A model generated the notes under the pieces. It worked only from the letters and a program-made list of their open reading frames with translations. It did no database searches and was not told the origin of the DNA. A stretch of DNA of 64,000 nt. Origin: Turnera subulata (taxonomy: Eukaryota > Streptophyta > Magnoliopsida > Malpighiales > Passifloraceae). Positions 54,934-64,000 of this stretch are shown piece by piece. Within the stretch, counting starts at the first letter, position 1, and every line of letters starts with the position of its first letter. The position numbers were made by a program, and so were the translations under genes. The DNA lies in the NCBI GenBank assembly GCA_028386065.3, contig JAKUCV010001500.1:1-64000 (forward strand). The letters run 5' to 3'.

Positions 54934-57100
54934 CTTCCCCTTGAATGTTGTTGTACTTTGGGTAGAATATGATTTTGGAATAACTGCCTCGTTAAAAACC
55001 TTACCAAAAAAAAACCCAGTGGGATAAAAACTTGGTGAAGGAAAAAGAGTGCAGTGCGTATTCTACTCCCCCTTATTTTGGCATCTCTTGACTTCTTAAT
55101 GTCATCGCATGCCAATCTTTTTTGTCGTCCTTTGGTGACATTTGCAATGTAGGCAGTATTATCTTCATGAATCGTCATTTGAACATCATCCTTGCTATAT
55201 GAATCATGAGTATGCAACATCATCAAACTTAGATAAATGCAGTCTCGACTGGCTTCGTGTATTTCTGCATTATTTGAAGTGGTAGCAACGATACCCTGAT
55301 TTGTGCTTGCCATGATACTTCACGTATCAGCTTGTGATATATGTGGATCAAATAAATGACCTGCATCTGCAAAACAAACTGTAGTCTCTTTGGACTCACT
55401 AGGTTAAAATAATTCCATCTTCATTTTATCTCGAAGACAAGAGCATAGCTATATCTTGCCAATAGGTTTATGGCAAAAGCTTCAGGCTTCATATTACTAG
55501 CAATATAAATTGCACTTTGATAGGGTACTACTGGACCAATCTAATTACTTTATGAGATTTTTCATCTCAAAACATAGCACGACATTTGGAAGCTGATTCA
55601 GGAGTTCCAATAATATTTAAATCACAAAAATACATATATATATGAATTATCAACATAAGCAAAAATAAATTCATGCATGTACTTTATACTATGCATACTC
55701 AAATTAGTTTAAACCATGTAAAGATCAATTTTTAGCTTAATTTTGTATATTCTCGGGAATTAGTTGCTTCAAGCAACTTGAATCCTTCAGGGATTCTCAT
55801 GCATATGTCATGACTTATGGATCCGTAAAAAAAGGCTGTAATAGCATCCATTAGGTGCATTTCTAATTCTATCATATAATGCTAGACTTATCAAAAATAA
55901 TTGCATCCACCACAAGGGAGTATATCTCCTCACAATTAATACCAGGTCGTTTGGGTAAAACCTTATGCTACAAACCGTGGTTTATATCTCACTATTTATT
56001 TCCTTTTCTGCATAAATACCCATTTTATGACTGACCAATTTTACACCTTCTGGTGTACGGACTACAGGTCCGAAAATTTCTCGCTTCACAAGCGAGTCCA
56101 ACACAACCTTAATTGCGTTTCTCTATTTTGGCCAATCATTTCTGCACCTACATTCATTAACAGATGTAGGTTCATGATCCTCATTTTATTTAGCGATATT
56201 TTATAAGTAAAACAAGTATTCCGTCGACGGTTATTTCATGTCGGTTCCATCTTATTCCTGACACTGAATAATTAATCGAGATCTCATCATTTTCATTTAT
56301 TTCAAGTACCTGAGTTACTTCTGGAACTTTATCAATTGTGTCAGAAACCTCTTCTGGAAGATGAACCTCTACTGGAGGCCTTATTTTCTTACTGGGGCCA
56401 TCTTATCTCTTTGCTCCTTTTTCTCTATCGACAATGTTTGTGTTCTTTGTGAACCGAGTATATTCTACGCTTCTGGCGTACTTTACATTCATTTGCATAC
56501 TATACTTGTTCTTCTGGAACATTAATTTGAACAAATACATTTGCAGATGGTATATAAGTTTTGATCACTTTATGTGTCTGGCAATTACATATCAATTTTC
56601 CTGCAAATGAATCATCTTTTAAACTTCAGGTTCACACTAATTTGTTTGAGGATCAACAATCATACATTGATAATGCTTTTCAATAATATCTTGATCTATC
56701 TTGATCCAGCTGCTTATTTCCTCCCCCTTATGTTGGGTAAACTCTTTCATTTAATTAATAACCAACATACCCAACATACACAACATATATTACCAGTTTT
56801 TTTTAAGGATCAATTTTACTATGCTGTGGTGGAGCATTATATACATATACTATATAATAAAGGGTCCAAAGATGGGTTTGTGACCATGAACCAATAATTG
56901 GGGAGATCTTATGATAACTTGTTGGCTTGATGCACACAAGTACTGCTGCATGTAAAATATTATTTTCTCAAACAGTAATATTTCATTAACAATGGTCTTG
57001 CAATCAATTGGAAATATTCACCCAGATCGGTTTGGGTTTATTTCCAATGATATACATTATCCATTGAAGAAATATACCAATATTATCTAGACATATAGTC
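54934..57100 (-). pseudogene. copia RT and RNase H remnants
   Basis: On the minus strand, RNase H is recognisable at about 55060-55313 (VATTSNNAEIHEASRDCIYL, then IHEDNTAYIANVTKG). RT is recognisable at about 55750-56110 (IFGPVVRTPEGVKLV, EIVRYKPRFVA, LEMHLMDAITAF). Many stops and frameshifts interrupt it. An element from which no protein could be made. Confidence 0.75.
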
Positions 57101-57479
57101 TTATAACATAATTAGGGATGTGTACCCGCAAGTGGCTTAATCATTAAAATAAGCGCGCAAAATGCCAACTTGCGTCCAATAAGCACACAATAGACCATCT
57201 AGTCGATGCATCGTAAAAATTACCTAGATGGTCAACACGGCGGATTTATCAATCCGCGTTCATGTCCCTGAATTATTCCTAAACTTACTGGTGATTCTAG
57301 GCCAACCTCATCTTAGGAAGGCCAAACAATTAAATTTTGTAGCAAACTAACACATGGAAATTCATTGATTGGAAAAACTTCCGGTTTTTCAATGAATAAC
57401 CAAATAAATTTCGTGCATCATTATTGATCCGGGATGGCCCAACCAGTCATGCCAAACAAGATATCCAATAATCAACTTC

Positions 57480-57720
57480 TAGTTGATCTCTGCTTCAGGC
57501 TATGCAAGCTGTGTATTTAAACACTTAAAATTGCTAGCTTCAGGCTAGTGCATTCCAGCTTCTGGCTGGATATGGTAAGTTTCAATTACTCGAATATTGT
57601 GTATTTAATAACTTAAAATTGCTAGCTTCTAGTTGCTATGTATGTGCCAGCTTCAGGCTACTATACATGTGTCAATTTTAGGCTTATTTATGCCACTCAT
57701 GTTGAAAAATATCAGATATT
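57480..57720. repeat. GCTAGCTTCAGGCTA-type repeats in the copia interior
   Basis: Degenerate copies of a unit of about 35 bp with TTAAAATTGCTAGCTTC and CCAGCTTCTGGCT words. Flanking 57100-57480 is copia-like but unreadable. Confidence 0.5.
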
Positions 57721-57881
57721 ATTGGACAATAATTAGATGTGGCGGCAAACTTTTCCAAAAACAAATCCTTGAAGATTGAAAAGCTTTAGAGTTTACTAAC
57801 AAATAATGCAAAATTTTAATTACTGAAAAATCTTCTGGATCTTTTCGGAGACAGAAAAAAAAGGGTCCACGTTTTGAAAAA

Positions 57882-58544
57882 TTGACACCTTGCTTTCTAA
57901 GCTCAGACTATAAAAAGAGAGTGGTAGAAACAGGAAGATTCAGAAAACTCAACAAGACAAGAAAAATACATTCCCCAGCTACTGTTTTCTTTGTTGAGGG
58001 TGCCTCTCTAGGAAGGAGGAATAGACTAGCTTATAGTATGGTTAATGAACAGCAAGAGGAATTACCGAGTGAACTCGCAAGAATCCCTCGTTTAGTTTCT
58101 ATTGATGAACCATATTCATCTAGGTTCTTTGTAACTCCTATGGAAGAAACATTCTTCCTAGAGGACCAAAGCAATCTAAGGGCTTCCTTTTATGGCTTGG
58201 CTAACTCTATTATGTTTTTCATATCTGATAGACTGCAGGAATTTCAGCTAGAGCCTACTTGTCAAATTTTGAATCAAAGCAGCTATTATCAGGTTTCAAT
58301 GATGGCTCGGAGTATCCCAAGAGTGTCTGGGTTACCACCTACATGGCCTAAGGTACGACTTCTACTATGGAATTGCAGGGGTGTAGCAAGAAGGTCCCAA
58401 GATTTTGTGCGTACCTTAAGGGATCTGAAGAATCAGTATAAGCCCAACATAGTACTTATTACTGAAACCTTGTGCCAACCTGCAGAGAACCATGGGGTAA
58501 TTCCACTTCGTTTTCCTGCAACAAACCGTTTTGAGATACCTTGA
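57882..58544 (+). CDS. Chimeric ORF: FFVEGASLGRR domain joined to a LINE endonuclease start
   Basis: A 220-codon frame. Residues about 34-53 hold TVFFVEGASLGRRNRLAYSM, the motif coded antisense in the long-LTR internals. Residues 54-150 (EEPY-like DEPYSSRFFVTPMEETFFLE, then LANSIMFFISDRL) match nothing I know. Residues about 153-215 are the start of an APE-type LINE endonuclease: KVRLLLWNCRGVARRSQ and KPNIVLITETLCQP. After the stop at 58545 the endonuclease reading continues in the same frame (IGGMWFSWND) and fades near 58680. Upstream, 57745-57880 is similar to the antisense long-LTR segment coding ENDLELCEKN but broken by stops. It is opposite in strand to the surrounding copia, so probably an insertion. 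Confidence 0.6.
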   Translation: MTPCFLSSDYKKRVVETGRFRKLNKTRKIHSPATVFFVEGASLGRRNRLAYSMVNEQQEELPSELARIPRLVSIDEPYSSRFFVTPMEETFFLEDQSNLRASFYGLANSIMFFISDRLQEFQLEPTCQILNQSSYYQVSMMARSIPRVSGLPPTWPKVRLLLWNCRGVARRSQDFVRTLRDLKNQYKPNIVLITETLCQPAENHGVIPLRFPATNRFEIP

Positions 58545-58712
58545 GAAAATAACATTGGTGGTATGTGGTTCTCCTGGAACGACAGTGTTAGGGTCAACAT
58601 CAACAATGAGGCTCAGAGTTTTAGAGTCAATGTTGTACCCAACAGATAAATAATTATTAATGCTTATGTATGGGAATAATTCCTCTTTGAATGTTCTCCA
58701 GTTATGGATCCA

Positions 58713-59021
58713 TTATGCAATAATAATATGTATATTTTCCCTTAGTTTTGCCATTATAACATCATTCATTGTCACAGTTAAATTATACTGTCTTATTCGC
58801 TTCAGGGAATAAAGCAGAGTTAATTCAACGAGATCCATAATATTATCTTTTATTATTGTAAGTGGGAGTTTTCTGTACTCTTCAAGAGTATTTGCTCTTC
58901 TAGAGCGTAAATATATGATCTTCTTGATCATAGTAAAGTATGCGTTCTTCATGAACGTATTCATTCTTATGCTCTTCTGGAGCGTGTTATTCTTTTTCTC
59001 ATTTCGAGATTGTACTATCAC
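58713..59021 (-). CDS. Basic ORF in the copia gag/leader region
   Basis: 102 codons, Lys/Arg/Ile-rich (for example IIYLRSRRANTLEEYRKLP), on the strand of the surrounding copia element and between its GC-rich leader and pol. It probably represents a decayed gag or pre-gag region. No zinc knuckle. Weak as a gene. 59022-59930 is AT-rich with no gene. Confidence 0.25.
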   Translation of the reverse strand: MIVQSRNEKKNNTLQKSIRMNTFMKNAYFTMIKKIIYLRSRRANTLEEYRKLPLTIIKDNIMDLVELTLLYSLKRIRQYNLTVTMNDVIMAKLRENIHIIIA

Positions 59022-59929
59022 AAGTTATGTGAAATAGTTGACATCCACACATATAACTCTCCCCCTCGGATGTCAACTTGCATTGTCTTCAGGACTAATG
59101 CCTGAGCCATTATTCTAGAAACGATTATAAAATGCTGTAAAGTAAATAAAATAATATTAAATAAAAATGAACATAAAATAAAATTATTCAATATATATTG
59201 ACTTGCACCTTCAGGGTAAGCAAGATAAGAACAGTATCCATCTTTGTAATGGTCTTACAATATCCATCTTCTTGATGGTTATACAATATCCACCTTCTGG
59301 TGGTTATATCTTTTTTCAATTTTCCACAAAGATCTGCAGGATCTTTTGGCAGTAAGACATCCAGTCTTGCTTTATTGTCTCTTTTATTGAATCTTCTAGA
59401 CTCTTTTATTTAGTCTTCCAGACTATTATCATTTAAATTTATTTCCACATTTAATGCCCATAATAAATTTCTTCTGAAAATTTTAAGGGCCTCGGATATC
59501 TGTAATATTAACATAATGCCAAAAAATTAAAAAAATAAAAGACTTAAAGAAAAATAAATAAACATGAACCTTTTATTAATTAGCCCAATTATAAGTAAAC
59601 AACCGAAAATTAAAAGCAATGGGCCTTGTACGAGCCCAATCAAAACGTAAATTAAAGCAAGAAAATAAATATAATGGGCTTTTCATAGCCCAATAAATAA
59701 CCGAAAATTAAATGCGATGGGTCTTGAATGAGCCCAAAACATAAATTAAAGCGAGAAACTAAATACCATGGGGCTTTTCATAGCCCAATTGTAATTTAAA
59801 TAAACATAAAAAGGCATAATAATAGATGGTATGCTTACTCGATAAATCTATCAGCAATATAAATTCTCCCCCTCTTTTTTTATAAAGCAGAAAATATATT
59901 TACCCTTTTTTTCTTTTTTTCCTCTTTTT

Positions 59930-60430
59930 TTTTTGGAGACTGGGCCGAACAGTGCAGCCCAGACCTTGCACTGGGCTGAAACCCAGGTCCCAACAGGAAC
60001 CCAGGTGCAGGCCTGCGCAGCAGGCCCGCTACACAGTCCACGTCACAAAAACCTCAAGCCTAGAAGCCCAAAGGTCTGGTCCGTCGAGTCTGTCCGACCC
60101 AGCCACGACCCATCCGAGTCTTCTTCTTCCCGAGCTCACCACTGCGAGTTCGCGGACGGCGGCGCGACGGCGAAAGCAGTGAGCAACGACGACTGGCACT
60201 AGACGGTGACGCGAGGCTGGGACGGCATCGAACGGCGTTGATAAGCTGGCGCGGCGTCGCGGAGCAGGAACGGGCGCTGGAAGAGGCGTGTTGTCGGGCT
60301 CGGCCGTCGAGTCATCGGCTGTAGACGGCGCATCCGGCGGCAGCAGCAGAAGGGGGAGGTTGCGTCGAGGTCGCGCCGGCACGAGGAGCTCGCCGGTAGT
60401 GGCGGTGAGACGGGAAACTGCCCGGAACGC
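59930..60430. other. GC-rich block in the old copia leader
   Basis: About 500 bp of GC-rich sequence with overlapping open frames on both strands rich in Pro, Arg and Ser. Its place between primer site and gag parallels the block at 1180-1690 in the COX15 copia. Not called as a gene. Confidence 0.4.
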
Positions 60431-60773
60431 TTCCTGATGAACAGTAACAGTGGGGGTGCTCTACTGTTCATCTTCTTCAAAGTTTCTGGTTTATTTTTTT
60501 TTCATTGTTGCACTGGTTTCTTGCCCCAAAATTGGGTAGAAACTATCGTGCTGGTAACGTGTTATAAATATACATGTTTAAGCAGAGAAAACTTGATTGG
60601 TAATGGAGGAGAGGGAGAGAAAGAAAAGGAAGAAGAAGCAAATGAAGAAGGAAAGGGGAGAGCAGGGGGAGAAGAGCACCACACGGCTCAGTCTTTATTT
60701 TCTTGATGTAGGAGTATATATATATAAAGCAGGTAGGTACAATAGTTACATTCACATTTTTCATAACAAAATA

Positions 60774-61419
60774 GTTTAATTATTCTTATTATAATTAAAT
60801 CTAAGATTAAGTTATAACTAATTCAATTTGGGAGTTTTTAGCATAAAATTTCTAGACCCCTAGGCGGTACAAGCCATCATAATCACTATCAGGGTGAGAT
60901 CTCGTAGCCAGACTAAGTGCATTGATCTCGTATTATTAATTTATTATGCTTATGTCGGCCCCAATGTAGAAGTGGCATCTATTTTGCACACGTAATTGTG
61001 TATATCAGCATATACTACTTTAAATCAATGCTTTTAGGCAAGCGTTTCTTGTGTTGTGGTGGTGACAAGCAAAGAATATGCAGGGGTTTTTAGCATTTAC
61101 AAAACCATGATCAATGGATATTGTAAGATGGCAAGGATAGATAGAAGCAGGGTGAGGCCCGGATCTAAACTGACCGAAAAGACCAATGTTCGAACCAATA
61201 TTTATGAATTTTGGTCAAGTCCAAATCAAAGTTTAAAATTCTGGTTTGGACCGGTCATATCCAATCTTTATAAAAATTCTGGTTTGGTCACCTTAAATAG
61301 ATTTTGGACAGTCCAAAGATCCAATCGGACCTAGACTTTAAAAATAAATGAGCCAATATAATATATTATACAAATTTACGTCCAACACAATCCAATGCAA
61401 GTCAGCCCATTGCCCACTC
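60774..61419. other. Flank with a possible PPR-repeat remnant
   Basis: Near 61096-61140 the + strand reads IYKTMINGYCKMARID, which fits one pentatricopeptide repeat (TYNTLINGYCK..R.D). Nothing around it extends the match, so at best this is a fragment of a PPR gene. The rest is AT-rich. Confidence 0.3.
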
Positions 61420-64000
61420 TGAAACGCCCCGTCCCGTATTTACCGTAAACAGTAAACACGTGCCAGAACCGTTCTTATTACAGTAGCAGACAGCACATAC
61501 ATTACTAAATACAATACAAGTAATCTCAAATACAACATCCGTCACCCGAACCCGGGGACCATTATTCAAATCACAACTGCAGTAGCAGAAACATACAATA
61601 CGTGATATCGCAAACATATAATACATGATACAGCAGCAAATAAAATATCAGCAGCGGAATACTTAGAATGAGATGCAGCGGAGGTATGGATCCGGGGTCT
61701 GGTGGAGTAGAAACAGTAGCTGGCCGAACCACGTACCTGTACTACGAGCAACTCATCCTACGGGATGAAACCCCGCAGGCGAGGGGTGAGTCCGAAGTGC
61801 TCACCGACGAAAGATAAACAGTAATATGCAGGCAACACAATACTTTCGAAGTAAAATTCCAGCAAAAGTCATAACAAGAAACAACTAGTCAAATAACTGA
61901 GCCAAGACCAAAAGAATGCTTATTATTATCAAATTTTATCTTCAGGGCCCTGTCACCGGACAAGCTAGGGGTCGGACCTGGTTATTAACATGTTCCGGGT
62001 GCTAGATCAATCTAGGGATCGACATCCCAAAATAGTAACCCAGGGATAGACATCCCAAGAATAGACATGCTTAACATAAGTAACCCAGATCATAGCCACC
62101 ACAAAACAGTCTCTAACCAACTAGTCATACCACTACTTTCCTAGTGACAAATAAGTCGTCAACACAACTTCCAATTATCCAATTATCTCATCATGTCAAT
62201 AAATCCACAAACAACAATCAACAACAACAGCAATAATACCACAATCAAACTCAAATGGCTCAGCAGTTCAATCAGGCAATATAATCACAGAAAGACAAAC
62301 ACAGTATCATGTGCAACATATCAAAGGTTATCCATCCTCACCTTAGCCGATTCCCCTACTCCTGAAAGTCCTCAAACTGTCCTGGCTCTGGTTCCTCGGG
62401 ATACTGTTCGTTATCGGCTCCTATATGACAAATAATAACATATACTCATATAAGGTGCACATAAATGCAAATGATGCTATACCGTAAAATAAAACCTAAA
62501 CTAGTTCGTTTATGTCCCGGTGAACCCCGTTATCATCATCATTCACTATTTATTATTCATGTGTCAAAATACTACACTATACTTATACCCGGTTATTATT
62601 CCGGTATTTATTTTGATAATACCCTTTCCTTATTTATTTTATAAGTCTGTACTTCCTAAAATAATTATTATTAACCATATACATATTCCTAAATTAATAT
62701 TGCATCAAAGGACTTATTTCATTTGTCCTCACAAATATAATCATATACCATGTATATACTTTTCTGCCGTATTTTCCAAAAATACACTTATCATAAAGTA
62801 TTTTTTTTCAAATGCTAACGTACTTTTATATATTTCTCCTCAAAAATAATTATCATAACTTATATTCAAAGGTACTAGCTATTTTAAAATAATTTTCCTA
62901 GGAATTAATTGCATGTCTATATAAAAGAATTTTTCTGGTACAACATTTCCGTGGTATACATCTTTAAGGGTACTTACCATAATTTAATAATCATGTAGTA
63001 TTTATCTTAATCCCTTAAAAATGTTATTATAGGGTAATTATTTCGCTAATTCCGCAAATTATAACTACTTACTATTTATTACTCTTTTTCCAGAAAATTC
63101 CAACCATATGTATTTATTTATTAACATATTTATATATATTTTTCCAGTTTTATTTCCCACTATTTTTATTATTATTTATTATCCTCTCTTTTTTTTAATT
63201 ATTTCGGACTGGGCCAAGGTCCAGGCCCAAGCCTAGTTTGCTAAAACCCATTTCCTAGCCCAGATTAAATCCAACCCAACTCACACCAAGCCCAACATCT
63301 AAAACCCAAAACCCAAAGGAAAGCCCAGGCCCAAATGAACAGTCCGGTCTGAGCCCAGGCCAGGGACTCGTCGGGTCAACCCGGCCCGGCCACGACCCGG
63401 CTGCTGAAACGGGCAGGGAGGGGTTGTCTTCAACCTTGGCTGCTCACCTGCGTCTACGTCGGCACGGTGGTGGCGTGAGGCGAAGCACGTTCCGGCGACG
63501 AGGGAGGACGATGGCGCGGCTTCCTGCAGGTGTGGTGAAGGCGGCGACAGGAGGGCGTCACAGAGAAGGAGGCGGCGTCGGCGAGCTATCGGGTGCGGCT
63601 GCAATCGTTCGTCGGCAGGGACGAACCTGTCACCGAGCGTCGCGTGGAAAGGAAGACGCGGCGGTGGTGTGGTGGCTGGCGGCAGCGAGCGAGGGAAGGA
63701 AGGAGAGGTGGTGGCGTTGGTGGGGCTTGTGGTGGCGGTCGGTGCGACGATGGTGGTGACTTGGTGTCGGCTGCGTGTTTAGTGTTTTTTTGTTTTTTTT
63801 TTTCTAAGACTAGTAATATTGCAGTGTAAGTAATAATTGGGCAGAGGTTTTGTGCAGAGGATAAAACGTAGGCTACCAGTGTTTGCTTGCAGGAAGCAAA
63901 GCAGAGATAGGTTTTTTTTTATTTTTTTGCAGCCAGAGGAAGGACACAAGCGTGGAAGCTGCAAAGAAGTTTCAAGGAAGCTTCAGGCTGAAAAAGTGTG
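61420..64000 (-). repeat. Long-LTR family copy, minus strand, runs off the window
   Basis: It begins TGAAACGCCCCGTCCCGTA, the reverse complement of the family's LTR end. The palindrome array (GGGATCGACATCCC, GGGATAGACATCCC) is near 62010-62060, an AT-rich tract follows, and the GC-rich block is at 63200-63780. The TGTAACAGCCC end lies past 64000. It is the most diverged copy here. No primer site is seen at the inner edge, so solo LTR or 3' LTR remains open. Confidence 0.8.

Larger units (their letters stand above)
54725..60768 (-). mobile_element. Old Ty1/copia element with short LTRs
   Basis: 209-bp LTRs at 54725-54933 and 60560-60768 start TGTTATAAATA and end TTTCATAACA in + orientation, with about ten differences. 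The target duplication is AAATA at 54720-54724 and 60769-60773. Coding remains and the primer-site-like CGTTACCAGCACGATAG (minus strand, next to 60560) place the 5' end on the right. The GC-rich leader is at 59930-60430. Pol is heavily decayed, and a LINE-like chimera on the opposite strand lies inside. Confidence 0.88.

Noticed and set aside
61056..61334. A PPR gene
   Set aside because: Only one repeat-like stretch is visible and it is not followed by further repeats.

Overview
The window is nuclear DNA from a flowering plant, most likely a eudicot. It holds intron-split genes for plant-type COX15 and a CRT3-type calreticulin, plant Ty1/copia and Ty3/gypsy retrotransposons, a Helitron, hAT and Mutator elements, and AT-rich spacers. 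The species cannot be named from the sequence.

Three host genes can be read. (1) COX15 (heme A synthase, + strand, 81-9444, 5' end outside the window) has one exon split by a 7.7-kb copia element with a GTTAT target-site duplication and LTRs differing at 2 of 397 positions. (2) A multi-membrane-span protein gene of unknown function (- strand, 23260 to 11619) has its second exon split by a 10.8-kb gypsy-type complex, 11988-22813, with an ACCAC duplication. (3) A calreticulin gene (- strand, 31501 to 27068) reads through 14 exons to an HDEL end, but an exon of about 25 codons is absent at a single N (30407). All three are therefore damaged or incomplete.

The rest is layered mobile DNA. At 9702-10720 lies a Mutator-like element with a GC-rich insert. 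At 11988-22813 is a coding-poor long-LTR gypsy derivative arranged LTR-internal-partial LTR-internal-LTR. At 24222-26348 is a decayed copia gag fragment between LTRs, followed by a small hAT element. At 34280-50172 a LINE tail is split by a minus-strand gypsy derivative, which is split by a 13.1-kb Tat-type gypsy element (35756-48882), which holds a Helitron (43820-46096). At 51503-54487 is a solo LTR of the long-LTR family. At 54725-60768 is an old minus-strand copia element containing a LINE-endonuclease chimera. From 61420 to the end is a minus-strand long LTR that runs off the window.

The most interesting signals are antisense genes in retroelements. The Tat element has lost reverse transcriptase and integrase but carries a spliced antisense ORF with its own TATA box, and GACCGCC/GGCGGTC palindromes lie upstream of both this promoter and the LTR promoter. 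The unrelated long-LTR element carries two copies of a 125-codon antisense ORF, plus an antisense coding segment with the motif FFVEGASLGRRNRLAYSM. That motif recurs at 57.9 kb fused to a LINE endonuclease; over 20 codons the two copies differ at 13 codons silently and at one by amino acid. I could not assign this protein to any family.
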